Source of the DNA: Blautia sp. An81
GTDB taxonomy: Bacteria > Bacillota > Clostridia > Lachnospirales > Lachnospiraceae
Reading direction: 5' to 3'
Length of the DNA stretch: 64,000 nucleotides
Assembly (NCBI RefSeq): GCF_002161285.1
Contig: NZ_NFHH01000021.1
Span: 1-64,000 of the forward strand
Shown: piece by piece, positions 41,735-51,055 of the stretch
How positions within the stretch are numbered: the stretch's first letter is position 1
Layout: each line of letters starts with the position of its first letter
Position numbers and translations under genes: made by a program
Notes under the pieces: generated by a model
Databases searched by the model: none
What the model was told of the DNA's origin: nothing
What the model saw: the letters and a program-made list of their open reading frames with translations, nothing else

Positions 41735-42594
41735 TAAAGTTATTGAATTTTATGAGAAAGCATAAAGTTTGCGTGTTTACACTTTCGATGCTTATATTTG
41801 CAGTTCCGCTTGTCATCGTCCATGTGTTATATAAGATAGATTGTGAAATTGTATGGTTACAATCTAAATTGACTGCCGGTGATGTTTTAACATATATCGC
41901 CGGGTTTGAGGCTTTCATAGGTACGGTATCCTTGGGGTTTTTAGCATTGTGGCAAAACCACCAAATACAGGAACAGCATATAGAAAGTCAAGAACCGCTT
42001 TTGAGCATGAACCTGATTGACGAAGCCTCAACGTTGTATTTGACCATAGAAAACACCGGCGGTGTAGAAGCAAAAGATATAAGTATTAAGGTTTTGGACA
42101 TTTATAACAACGGTAAAAATAAAGAGCTTTGTCTTGATGGACTATTTAATACGGTATTTGAGCTTTATCCAAAAGAAAAAGTCAAAGGAAGAATAGCATT
42201 TAGCGGAGAAAATATTGCTACGGAAATCTTCCCTCAGATTAAATTAAAAGTATCTTATACTCGACCTGACCTTAAAAGAAAAAAAGAATATGAAAGAACG
42301 GTTATTTACAATAATGATTTTTCGCAAAACACAAATGCAAATACGAATACGGAAAATGAGAAAATTGCATCTGATGTAGATAAAATTGCAAGAGCAAATG
42401 TAAGAATTGCAAACTATCTTGATGGTCGTCAGGTTACAAAATTTGATGAGTTAAATATTTTAGCAAACCGGTCACTAAAAAATGACATTGTTGAAGCAAT
42501 AAAAACAAAAGAAGAAACGCCAATATGCGATAGAACACAAACAATAGATGAGTGCCATAAAAATAAATTACGGGAGGAAAAAGAAAATGGATAA
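41731..42594 (+). CDS. Two-helix membrane protein embedded in the defence operon
   Basis: A 287-residue protein: N-terminal helices at about 15-35 (VFTLSMLIFAVPLVIVHVLY) and 51-71, then a long cytoplasmic part with a beta-rich domain (75-190) and a charged helical tail. I do not recognise a family. The start is TTG 41731, which overlaps the DUF4391 stop as TTGA with AAAAAGGAG nine bases upstream; ATG 41752 has no such site. Tight coupling suggests one complex or a membrane effector of the defence system. Lower GC than its neighbours and not part of the usual set, so possibly a later insertion. Confidence 0.65.
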   Translation: MIKLLNFMRKHKVCVFTLSMLIFAVPLVIVHVLYKIDCEIVWLQSKLTAGDVLTYIAGFEAFIGTVSLGFLALWQNHQIQEQHIESQEPLLSMNLIDEASTLYLTIENTGGVEAKDISIKVLDIYNNGKNKELCLDGLFNTVFELYPKEKVKGRIAFSGENIATEIFPQIKLKVSYTRPDLKRKKEYERTVIYNNDFSQNTNANTNTENEKIASDVDKIARANVRIANYLDGRQVTKFDELNILANRSLKNDIVEAIKTKEETPICDRTQTIDECHKNKLREEKENG

Positions 42595-44479
42595 ATTGAA
42601 AATGCACACGCCGAATAAGGCGGATGAAAATTTCAAAAAGCTCGCAGCATTGTTCCCGAATGCTGTTACGGAGACAATCAACGAGAACGGCGAAGTAGTC
42701 CGTGCCATTGATAAGGACGTTCTGATGCAGGAGATTTCCTGCACAGTGGTTGAGGGCAAAGAGGAACGATACCAGTTCACTTGGCCTGATAAAAAGAAAT
42801 CTGTTCTTCTGGCAAATGCGCCTATTGCCAAAACCCTGCGTCCTTGCCGTGAAGAAAGTGTGGGTAAGGATGGTACTCCTGGTGGCTTTGATTCCGAAAA
42901 CCTCTATATCGAGGGCGACAACCTGGAAGTACTCAAGCTGCTACAAGAAACTTATCTTGGCAAAATTAAAATGATTTACATTGACCCGCCTTATAACACG
43001 GGAAATGACTTTGTGTACGAAGATGATTTTGCACAGAGTACGCAAGAATATATGGAAAACAGCGGACAGTTTGACGAGGAAGGCAACCGACTTGTGCCAA
43101 ACACAGAAAGCAACGGTCGTTTTCACACTGACTGGTTGAATATGATTTATCCTCGTTTAAAGCTGGCAAAGGATTTACTGACGGATGATGGAGTTATTTT
43201 TATTAGTATTGATGACAATGAACAAGAAAATCTTAAGAAGTGCTGTGATGAAGTGTTTGGCTCGCAAAATTTTGTAGCACAGCTGGTATGGGAACGAGCT
43301 TATGCACCCAAGAATGATGCAAGATTTATTTCAAACAGTCACGATTATGTTTTCATGTATGCTAAAAGCTTGGACTGTTTTGTAATCGGTAGATTACCAC
43401 GAACTGATGCGGCTAATGCTCGTTACCAGAATCCGGATAATGATCCTCGAGGAATTTGGAAACCAAGCGATATGTCTGTAAAAACATACAATGCAGCCTG
43501 TGATTATCCTATTACAACGCCATCTGGGCGTGTAATAGAGCCTCCAGCAGGTCGCTGCTGGAGTCTCTCCAAAAAAGCATTTTTGGAGAGACTCCAAGAT
43601 AATAGAATTTATTTTGGGGTAGATGGAAACAGTGTACCCTGTATTAAAAGATTTTTATCAGAACTCAAACACGATGGAATGGCACCTACTTCTATTATGT
43701 TCTATAAAGATGTTGGACATAGTCAAGAAGGAGCAAAAGAGGTTACGAAACTTCTTGAGGCTGGTGTTTTCGACGGACCTAAACCTGTGCGCCTTCTAAC
43801 AAGATTGATTACATTAGCGAACTTAAAGGATGATTCGATTGTTCTTGATTTTTTCTCAGGTTCATCTACAACTGCTCATGCACTCATGCAGATTAATGCA
43901 GATAGAGAGAGTCACAGAAAATTCATCATGGCGCAAGTGCCAGAGCTATGTTCTGAAACAGGGAAGGCATATAAAGCTGGCTACAAAAATATTTGTGAAA
44001 TCGGAAAAGAGCGTATCCGCCGTGCCGGTAAGAAAATTAAAGAGGATAGTCCTTTGACAACACAAGGTCTCGACATCGGTTTTCGTGTCTTAAAATGCGA
44101 TACCTCCAACATGAAAGATGTCTACTACAGCCTTGCTGATTATGGAGCAGACCTGTTTGACTTTATGACTGACAATATTAAAGAGGATAGAACCCCAGAG
44201 GATTTGCTGTTCCAAGTGATGCTTGATTTGGGAATTGAGCTTTCTAGTAAGATTGAGGAAACTGTAATTGCCGGCAAGAAAGTATTTGATGTTGCCGATG
44301 GATTCCTGATTGCCTGCTTTGATGCCGATGTGAACGATGAGACGATCAAGGCGATCGCTCAGAAGGAACCTTATTACTTCGTGATGCGTGACAGCTCTCT
44401 GGCAAACGATAGTGTCGCTACGAACTTTGAGCAGATTTTTGCTACATACAGTCCTGACACAGTAAGGAAGGTGCTGTAA
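42587..44479 (+). CDS. mod: Type III restriction-modification DNA methyltransferase (Mod), N6-adenine type
   Basis: A 630-residue beta-class adenine methyltransferase that sets the sequence specificity of a type III system. The catalytic DPPYNTGND is near residue 131, and the SAM-binding LDFFSGSSTTAHA near 420, in beta-class order. The variable target-recognition region lies between, about residues 190-400, and by eye is more AT-rich than the ends. ATG 42587 follows GGGAGG at nine bases; the gene overlaps the membrane protein by eight bases. Full length. Confidence 0.9.
   Translation: MDKLKMHTPNKADENFKKLAALFPNAVTETINENGEVVRAIDKDVLMQEISCTVVEGKEERYQFTWPDKKKSVLLANAPIAKTLRPCREESVGKDGTPGGFDSENLYIEGDNLEVLKLLQETYLGKIKMIYIDPPYNTGNDFVYEDDFAQSTQEYMENSGQFDEEGNRLVPNTESNGRFHTDWLNMIYPRLKLAKDLLTDDGVIFISIDDNEQENLKKCCDEVFGSQNFVAQLVWERAYAPKNDARFISNSHDYVFMYAKSLDCFVIGRLPRTDAANARYQNPDNDPRGIWKPSDMSVKTYNAACDYPITTPSGRVIEPPAGRCWSLSKKAFLERLQDNRIYFGVDGNSVPCIKRFLSELKHDGMAPTSIMFYKDVGHSQEGAKEVTKLLEAGVFDGPKPVRLLTRLITLANLKDDSIVLDFFSGSSTTAHALMQINADRESHRKFIMAQVPELCSETGKAYKAGYKNICEIGKERIRRAGKKIKEDSPLTTQGLDIGFRVLKCDTSNMKDVYYSLADYGADLFDFMTDNIKEDRTPEDLLFQVMLDLGIELSSKIEETVIAGKKVFDVADGFLIACFDADVNDETIKAIAQKEPYYFVMRDSSLANDSVATNFEQIFATYSPDTVRKVL
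43560..43595. repeat. Perfect 16-bp hairpin inside mod
   Basis: GGAGTCTCTCCAAAAA (43560-43575) and TTTTTGGAGAGACTCC (43580-43595) are exact inverted copies around the loop AGCA, within the target-recognition region of mod. It codes for WSLSKKAFLERL. A stem this perfect in coding DNA is unusual and could affect transcription or translation or mark recombination. Confidence 0.7.
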
Positions 44480-44480
44480 T

Positions 44481-45536
44481 ATGGCGGATAAAAAGAAAAA
44501 AGAATTGGCGATCCGCAGCTCGGCGGCAGAATATCTGACTTTTGTAGCTTCCACCGGGGAGAGCGATACCAGCTTTGAAATGCGCTATGAGGACGAAAAT
44601 ATCTGGCTGACACAGAAAATGATGGCGGCGCTGTATGATGTAACCAAGCAGACGATTTCTCAGCATATAAATCGAATTTATGCGGATGGCGAGCTTACAC
44701 CGGAGGCAACTGTCAAGAAATACTTGACAGTTCAAACCGAGGGAAATCGTCAAGTCAGTCGCAGCCAGGATCATTATAATCTTCAGATGATTATTGCCGT
44801 TGGCTTCAAGGTGAATAACCAGCGGGCGGTACAGTTCCGCAAGTGGGCAGGGCAAATCGTGAAAGACCACACCATTCAAGGCTGGACAATGGATGCGGAA
44901 CGCCTGAAAAAAGGTCATATGTTCACGGATGAATATTTTGAACGCCAGTTACAGCAGATTCGTGAAATCCGCTTGTCGGAGCGCAAATTTTATCAGAAAG
45001 TAACGGATTTGTACGCTACGGCGTTTGATTATGACAAAAACGCAAAAACCACCCGCCTGTTTTTCCAGACGGTTCAGAACAAGATGCACTTTGCCGTCCA
45101 CCGCCACACAGCGGCTGAATTGATCGTGGAGCGTGCTGACGCCAATAAGGAACACATGGGTCTGACCACATGGGAGAACGCCCCGGATGGTAAAATTCTG
45201 AAAGCCGATGTGACGATTGCAAAAAACTACCTGAGCAAAGAAGAAATGAACTATTTGGAGCGCATTGTGTCGATTTATCTGGATTATGCAGAGTTGCAGG
45301 CAGAGCGTAAAATTCCCATGAGTATGGAAGACTGGGCGAAACGGCTGGATGGTTTCCTGGAATTCAACGGAAATGAATTGCTGACCGGTCCGGGCAAAAT
45401 CAGTGCAGAACAGGCGAAACTCCATGCGGAAACGGAATACGAAAAGTACCGTATTATTCAGGATCGCTTGTATGAGAGTGATTTTGACCGTTTCCTTATG
45501 CTGGAACAGGAGGTGAACCGCAAGGATGAAGTTTAA
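44481..45536 (+). CDS. RhuM family protein
   Basis: A 351-residue soluble protein of the RhuM ('virulence protein') family. NIWLTQKMMAALYDVTKQTISQHI near residue 45 looks like a helix-turn-helix. YNLQMIIAVGFKVNNQRAVQFRKWA follows near 100 and is the family's hallmark. The C-terminal half is helical. RhuM proteins are frequent passengers of restriction loci; the function is unknown, with DNA binding or toxin-like roles proposed. It begins one base after the mod stop and overlaps res by 11 bases. Confidence 0.8.
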   Translation: MADKKKKELAIRSSAAEYLTFVASTGESDTSFEMRYEDENIWLTQKMMAALYDVTKQTISQHINRIYADGELTPEATVKKYLTVQTEGNRQVSRSQDHYNLQMIIAVGFKVNNQRAVQFRKWAGQIVKDHTIQGWTMDAERLKKGHMFTDEYFERQLQQIREIRLSERKFYQKVTDLYATAFDYDKNAKTTRLFFQTVQNKMHFAVHRHTAAELIVERADANKEHMGLTTWENAPDGKILKADVTIAKNYLSKEEMNYLERIVSIYLDYAELQAERKIPMSMEDWAKRLDGFLEFNGNELLTGPGKISAEQAKLHAETEYEKYRIIQDRLYESDFDRFLMLEQEVNRKDEV

Positions 45537-48500
45537 TTTTAAGATACAGCAATACCAAACGGATGCTGTCGATGCTGTTGTTAAGGTGTTCCAGGGACAG
45601 GGATACTACGATAAGATCAGCTATATTCGAGATGTGGGGAAAAGACAAGCCGTTCAGCAGATGCGGTTAAATATTGAGATGGATCAGCAGTATTCGATGG
45701 ATACAGGTGAGGATCGTCAGCTGAATATCTATGATTTAGATGATGACGATACGGGCTACAAGAACGAAGTGGTAGAACTGACGGACGATCAGTTGCTGAT
45801 GAATATTCAGAAGATACAGAGCCAGAACAACATCAAACAGTCCCCAAATCTTGTGAAAGACTTGGGCAGGTGCAGCCTTGATATTGAAATGGAGACTGGC
45901 ACTGGTAAGACCTATGTCTATATCAAGACCATGTTTGAGCTGAATAAAAAATATGGCTGGAGTAAGTTCATTGTTGTCGTTCCGTCTATTGCCATCCGTG
46001 AGGGCGTGAAAAAGACCTTTGAAATTACCGTAGACCACTTCATGGAGTATTATGGGAAAAAAGCTCGTTTCTTCATCTACAATAGCTCAAATCTGAACCA
46101 GCTGGATAACTTTTCATCCAGCTCCGGTATCAATGTAATGATTATCAATACGCAGGCTTTTGCTTCTTCTCTGAAAGAGGACGGCAGGAGTAAGGAAGCC
46201 CGTATTATTTATTCTAAGCGTGATGAGTTTGGTTCCCGCCGTCCGATCGATGTGATTAAGGCGAACAGACCGATTATCATTTTGGACGAACCGCAGAAGA
46301 TGGGTGGCGCTGTTACCCAGAAGGCGTTGAAGAATTTCAATCCTCTATTTACGTTGAATTATTCTGCAACTCATGCCGTTAAGCATAATACGGTTTATGT
46401 TCTGGATGCACTGGATGCGTTTAATAAGCGTTTGGTTAAGAAGATTGAGGTTAAGGGCTTTGAAGTGAAGAACTTCCGGGGCACGGATAGTTATATGTTT
46501 CTGGAGCAGATTGTTCTCTCTTCCAAGAAACCGCCTATGGCTCGTATCGAGCTGGAAATCGGTTATAATAAGTCCATTAATCGGGAAACTCGTGTTTTGG
46601 GCGTTGGAGATGACCTGTATTATGTATCTCAGGAGATGGAACAGTATAAGGGATATACGATTTCTGATATTGATCCTTTTCGTGGTACAGTGACCTTTAC
46701 CAATGGTGAAGTGATCAAAACCGGTGAAGTTTCCGGCGATGTGTCAGAGTCTGATATGCGTAGGATTCAGATTCGTGAAACCATCCTTTCTCACTTCGAG
46801 AAGGAAGAAAAGCTGTTTAATATGGGAATTAAGTCCCTTTCTCTTTTCTTCATTGACGAAGTTTCCAAGTATCGTCAATATGATGCGGATGGCAACGAAG
46901 TTCTGGGTGAATATGGGAAGATATTTGAAGAGGAATACCTGAATGTACTCAACGACTACATTACTGTTTTCGATACTCCTTACCAGAAATATTTGAAATC
47001 TATGTGCAGTGATGTAAGTGCGGTTCACAAAGGATATTTTAGTATTGATAAAAAGACCGGCAGAAGTATCGACAGCCAGCTGAAGCGTGGAAGCGAGTTT
47101 TCTGACGATATTTCCGCTTACGATCTGATTTTGAAGAACAAAGAACGTCTGCTGTCTTTTGACGAGCCGACACGCTTTATCTTCTCCCACTCTGCTTTGC
47201 GAGAGGGGTGGGATAACCCGAATGTATTTCAGATTTGTACGCTGAAGCACTCTGACAGCCAGACAGCAAAACGCCAGGAAGTTGGTCGAGGTCTGCGCCT
47301 GTGCGTCAACCAACATGGTAATCGTATGGATGCCGAAAGTTGCGGTGATAACGTTCACGACATCAATATGCTTACGGTTATCGCAAGCGAAAGTTATAAA
47401 GGCTTTGTGGCTGATCTTCAGAGCGACATTAAGACCGTTCTGTATGACAGACCGACGACTGCCACCAGCGAATACTTCAAGGGCAAATATATTAAAGTGG
47501 ATGGAACACCTACTCTTATTGACAGCAATACTGCCGATGCCATTGAGTTCTATCTTATCAGCAATGGCTATGTCGATATGAAGCGGAAGGTTACGGATAA
47601 GTACCGTGCAGATGTGAAGATGGGAACGGTTGCTCCGCTTCCTGAAGAAATTCAGCCTATGGCAGATGGAATCCATACACTGATCCAGTCTGTTTACGAT
47701 GATAGTGTTCTTAAGGATATGTTCTCTGATGGTCATGAGACGAAGGTTAAAGAGAATCCTCTGAATGAAAACTTTGCGAAGGCGGAATTTCAGGCACTAT
47801 GGAAGCAGATCAATCACAGATATGCTTATACCGTTGAGTTTGACAGTAATGAACTTATTCATAAGTCTATAGCTCATATCAATGAGAAGTTATTTGTTTC
47901 AGAACTTCAATATACAACAACTATTGGCAGACAAAAGTCTCAAATGGATGAATATGAGATAGGTCGTGGCGATTCGTTTGTAAGGGAAAGTTCCGGAACT
48001 TACACATTGAAACACGCTCAGACCAGCCAGATTAAATATGACCTTATCGGAAAAATTGCTGAAGGTACTGTTCTGACTCGTAAAACGGTGGCTGCTATCT
48101 TGAAAGGATTAAGAGTAGATAAACTCTATATGTTCAAGAACAATCCGGAGGAGTTTATCTCTAAGGTTATTAAGCTCATCAGAGAACAAAAAGCAACCAT
48201 GATTGTTGAGCACATTTCTTACAATCAGCTTGAAGTTGGTTATGACAGTACCATTTTTACCGCAGAAAAGAGTGCACAGACCTTTGACAAAGCGTTTCGG
48301 GCGAATAAAGCAATTCAGGATTATGTATTTACAGATGGTTCGGCTGAAAAGAGCATTGAACGTCGCTTTGTGGAAGACTTAGATGCAGCACAGGAAGTCT
48401 GTGTATATGCAAAACTGCCGAAGGGCTTCCATATCCCTACTCCCGTGGGGAACTATTCACCTGACTGGGCGATAGCTTTTTATGAAGGAACGGTAAAACA

Positions 48501-48675
48501 TATTTTCTTTGTGGCGGAAACCAAGGGTACTATGGAAAGTTTGAATCTTAGACCGATTGAACAAGCAAAGATTTCCTGCGCTAAGAAGCTGTTTAATGAA
48601 ATGTCTACAAGCAATGTAAAATATCATGATGTGGATAGCTATCAGAACCTACTGAATGTGATGAAGTCACTATAA
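45526..48675 (+). CDS. res: Type III restriction endonuclease (Res)
   Basis: A 1049-residue ATP-dependent endonuclease subunit of the type III system. Walker A METGTGKTY is near residue 122, the DEAD-like motif II ILDEPQKM near 253, the helicase C motifs REGWDNPNVFQI and QEVGRGLRL near 560-590, and a C-terminal PD-(D/E)xK nuclease with SPDW near 978 and AETKG near 998. It works with Mod to cut unmodified DNA. AGGAGGTG lies before the ATG. Intact, last gene of the operon. Confidence 0.9.
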   Translation: MKFNFKIQQYQTDAVDAVVKVFQGQGYYDKISYIRDVGKRQAVQQMRLNIEMDQQYSMDTGEDRQLNIYDLDDDDTGYKNEVVELTDDQLLMNIQKIQSQNNIKQSPNLVKDLGRCSLDIEMETGTGKTYVYIKTMFELNKKYGWSKFIVVVPSIAIREGVKKTFEITVDHFMEYYGKKARFFIYNSSNLNQLDNFSSSSGINVMIINTQAFASSLKEDGRSKEARIIYSKRDEFGSRRPIDVIKANRPIIILDEPQKMGGAVTQKALKNFNPLFTLNYSATHAVKHNTVYVLDALDAFNKRLVKKIEVKGFEVKNFRGTDSYMFLEQIVLSSKKPPMARIELEIGYNKSINRETRVLGVGDDLYYVSQEMEQYKGYTISDIDPFRGTVTFTNGEVIKTGEVSGDVSESDMRRIQIRETILSHFEKEEKLFNMGIKSLSLFFIDEVSKYRQYDADGNEVLGEYGKIFEEEYLNVLNDYITVFDTPYQKYLKSMCSDVSAVHKGYFSIDKKTGRSIDSQLKRGSEFSDDISAYDLILKNKERLLSFDEPTRFIFSHSALREGWDNPNVFQICTLKHSDSQTAKRQEVGRGLRLCVNQHGNRMDAESCGDNVHDINMLTVIASESYKGFVADLQSDIKTVLYDRPTTATSEYFKGKYIKVDGTPTLIDSNTADAIEFYLISNGYVDMKRKVTDKYRADVKMGTVAPLPEEIQPMADGIHTLIQSVYDDSVLKDMFSDGHETKVKENPLNENFAKAEFQALWKQINHRYAYTVEFDSNELIHKSIAHINEKLFVSELQYTTTIGRQKSQMDEYEIGRGDSFVRESSGTYTLKHAQTSQIKYDLIGKIAEGTVLTRKTVAAILKGLRVDKLYMFKNNPEEFISKVIKLIREQKATMIVEHISYNQLEVGYDSTIFTAEKSAQTFDKAFRANKAIQDYVFTDGSAEKSIERRFVEDLDAAQEVCVYAKLPKGFHIPTPVGNYSPDWAIAFYEGTVKHIFFVAETKGTMESLNLRPIEQAKISCAKKLFNEMSTSNVKYHDVDSYQNLLNVMKSL

Positions 48676-48829
48676 CATTGCAATAACCTACTATGTGCTG
48701 AGTACATTTTGAGTACACTTTTTATGAGAGACAGAAACAATCAGGCGAATGTGGAGAAAAATGCGTCGAATTGTAGTGTAAACGCTACATAAGATGTGTA
48801 TATTTCAAAGCCCTACCTTGAGTAAAAAT
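48676..48829. other. Right edge of the defence region: short repeats, no gene
   Basis: GAGTACATTTTGAGTACA (48699-48716) holds two direct copies of GAGTACA 11 bp apart. A small hairpin TGTAGTG/CGCTACA lies at 48773-48790. The direct repeats look like the sites found near tyrosine-recombinase insertions, but no recombinase gene is present and no matching copy was seen on the left side. Confidence 0.35.
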
Positions 48830-48896
48830 AAAGGCAGGAGATATTCTGTAATAGCCGGATAGGGAATCTCTATTTACAGAATATCTCCTGCCTTTT
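48830..48896. terminator. Long bidirectional terminator
   Basis: The arms at 48830-48851 and 48874-48895 form a perfect 22-bp stem (core GGCAGGAGATATTCTG), with A and T tracts at the outer ends. It ends the converging CDF exporter gene and could end the res transcript. Confidence 0.85.
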
Positions 48897-48908
48897 CGCT
48901 TTTCAATT

Positions 48909-50081
48909 CTATCTGGTGCCGTAATCCTGGTCGATACAGATCACTCCATAGAAATTTCCAGGCAGATTGTGAATTTTGGATAAAAGGGCCTTTTCCACTT
49001 CACTGGGAGTCATAGGGCAGTTATAAGGAACCACCACATCGAAAATAAGGTTGGTATGGGAAGGGCCAGTTACCATGCGGAAGTCATGCATTTTCAGCTC
49101 CGGATCCAGCTCATTGAGAAGCTGGTTCATTTTATTCCGCATTTGATTGGAAAAATCATCATCTGTCACCACTGGGTCCATATGTATGGTGGCGGTACAG
49201 TTCAGGCGCTGCTTCAGCTCCCGCTCAATGTTGTCGATCTCATCATGGATCTTCAGTATATCCCCTTTAGCAGACACTTCTGCATGAAGGGAAATGATCA
49301 GATTTCCTGGACCGTAGTCATGGACCAGCAGGTCATGAATCCCCAGCACAGAGGGATGAGCGTTTACAATGTCCATAATCTGCTGCACCAGCTCTTTAGT
49401 AGGAGGCTGGCCCAGAAGGGGATCCACAGTTTCCTTCATGGCAGTAATGCCTGTATAGAAAATAAAAAGTCCTACCAGGATCCCGCACCAGCCGTCCAGG
49501 TTAAAGTCTGTAAACAGGCTGGCAATAGTTACCAGAAAAACAAAAAAGGTAGAGATCATGTCGCTGAAGCTGTCGGCAGCAGTGGCGGCCATGGCTGCAC
49601 TGTTCAGTTTCTTTCCCAGTTTTTTATTGTAATAAGACATATAAAATTTTACCAGGATAGAGGCTGCCAGGATCACCAGGATCATAGGAGTGCATTCTAT
49701 GGCTTCTGGATGAAGGATTTTTTCTATAGAAGTCTTTACCAGCTCAAAAGCCATGATCAGTACAGCAGCGGCTACAAAAAGCCCTGAGAGATACTCAATC
49801 CTGCCGTGACCGAAGGGATGCTGAGAATCCGGCCTCTGCCCCGCTATTTTAAATCCGATGAGAGTGATAAAAGAAGAACCTGCATCAGACAGATTGTTTA
49901 CTGCATCAGCAGTTATGGCAATGGAGCCGCTTAAGATTCCGGCAAAAAATTTTCCTATGAAGAGAAGTATGTTCAGCCCGATCCCCACAGAGCCGCAGAG
50001 CATGCCATAGGCCTGACGGACCTGGGGAGAGGATGTATTTTTGTAGTCTTTAATGAACATTCTGGCAAGGAATGATATCAT
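48909..50081 (-). CDS. Cation diffusion facilitator (CDF) metal exporter
   Basis: A 390-residue inner-membrane divalent-metal/proton antiporter. Metal site residues are in ADAVNNLSDAGSS (helix 2) and ADSFSDMIST (helix 5), with the HPFGHGRIEYLS loop between. The C-terminal half is a cytoplasmic ferredoxin-like domain, longer than in ordinary CDFs. The N-D / S-D combination differs from the HxxxD of classical zinc exporters and suggests Mn or Fe (inference). ATG 50081 has GGAGGTG upstream; an in-frame start at 50141 does not. Confidence 0.88.
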   Translation of the reverse strand: MISFLARMFIKDYKNTSSPQVRQAYGMLCGSVGIGLNILLFIGKFFAGILSGSIAITADAVNNLSDAGSSFITLIGFKIAGQRPDSQHPFGHGRIEYLSGLFVAAAVLIMAFELVKTSIEKILHPEAIECTPMILVILAASILVKFYMSYYNKKLGKKLNSAAMAATAADSFSDMISTFFVFLVTIASLFTDFNLDGWCGILVGLFIFYTGITAMKETVDPLLGQPPTKELVQQIMDIVNAHPSVLGIHDLLVHDYGPGNLIISLHAEVSAKGDILKIHDEIDNIERELKQRLNCTATIHMDPVVTDDDFSNQMRNKMNQLLNELDPELKMHDFRMVTGPSHTNLIFDVVVPYNCPMTPSEVEKALLSKIHNLPGNFYGVICIDQDYGTR

Positions 50082-50222
50082 AAAAACACCTCCGTTTTGG
50101 TCATTGGATATTATTCTATAATAAAAGAGAATTTGGTGCAAGAGAAAGATGGCAATATATTGGAAATCGGAGAAAAATGTGGTACACTAATAAGAAAGTA
50201 TGATAAATGGAGGAACAAGATT

Positions 50223-50645
50223 ATGAGAGCTGAATTTGATGAAACACTGGTTACAGGAAATGATATGATTGATTCTCAGCATAAAGAACTTATTGACAGA
50301 ATTAATCAGCTTCTGGAAAGCTGTGAGGACGGTCAGGGCAAGGTAAAAGCAGTAAAAATGCTGGATTACCTGCTGGACTATACAGTCTTCCACTTTGAGG
50401 CAGAAGAGAAGCTTCAGGAAGAGATCCAGTATCCGGGCATTAAAGAACATAAAGAAAAACATCAGGAGTTTAAACAGGCAGTAAAAGAGCTGCAGGAAAT
50501 GCTGGAAGAGGAAGAAGGTCCTACAGAGGCATTTGTATCTCAGGTACAGAAAAATGTAGTGGACTGGCTTTACGACCATATCAAAGGCTTTGACCGTTCT
50601 GTAGCAGAATACAAATTCATGGCTTCCAACACAGACAGACTGTAA
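50223..50645 (+). CDS. Bacteriohemerythrin
   Basis: A 140-residue four-helix protein with a non-heme di-iron O2-binding site. Ligands are visible in order: His20 (DSQHKEL), His and Glu in VFHFEAEEKL near 56-60, His residues in EHKEKHQEF near 75-79, and the late HIKGFDR near 119-124. It likely senses or scavenges oxygen. ATG 50223 follows GGAGGA at eight bases. Next gene after 11 bases. Confidence 0.9.
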   Translation: MRAEFDETLVTGNDMIDSQHKELIDRINQLLESCEDGQGKVKAVKMLDYLLDYTVFHFEAEEKLQEEIQYPGIKEHKEKHQEFKQAVKELQEMLEEEEGPTEAFVSQVQKNVVDWLYDHIKGFDRSVAEYKFMASNTDRL

Positions 50646-50656
50646 GGAGAGAGGCT

Positions 50657-51022
50657 ATGCTGCTATTTGTTGAATATCCTAAATGCAGTACCTGTCAGAA
50701 AGCAAAAAAATGGCTGACAGAGCAGGGACTGGAGTTTCAGGACAGACATATCGTAGAGGAGAATCCCACAAGAGAAGAGCTGGAGAACTGGTATAAGCGA
50801 AGCGGCCTTCCTCTGAAAAGGTTTTTTAATACCAGCGGAAATAAATACAAAGAACTTCACTTAAAGGATAAGCTGCCTACTATGACTGAGGAGGAACAGC
50901 TGGAGCTTTTGGCTACAGACGGAATGTTGGTGAAACGTCCAGTTTTGGCAGGCGAGGACTTTGTTGTCACAGGCTTTAAGGAGAAAGAGTGGAGAGAAAA
51001 GCTGGGAATGCCTTCAGAATAG
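50657..51022 (+). CDS. ArsC/Spx-family thioredoxin-fold protein
   Basis: A 121-residue protein with the redox motif C-S-T-C at residues 10-13 in YPKCSTCQKAKKWL. The later conserved stretch GLPLKRFFNTSG and MLVKRPVLAGED are shared by arsenate reductase and Spx/MgsR. The CxxC pair favours the Spx-like group, but Spx needs RNA polymerase contacts I cannot judge. Co-transcribed with hemerythrin, which suits an oxidative-stress role. Confidence 0.8.
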   Translation: MLLFVEYPKCSTCQKAKKWLTEQGLEFQDRHIVEENPTREELENWYKRSGLPLKRFFNTSGNKYKELHLKDKLPTMTEEEQLELLATDGMLVKRPVLAGEDFVVTGFKEKEWREKLGMPSE

Positions 51023-51055
51023 AAAATTCAATATTATAACCAGGGAGTCTGAAAA

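Noticed and set aside
46744-47736. 330-residue frame antisense to res
   Set aside because: A shadow frame opposite conserved helicase motifs, with no ribosome site.
37237-48716. Defence region as a defined integrative element with att sites
   Set aside because: No recombinase gene and no matching direct repeats at the two edges were found.
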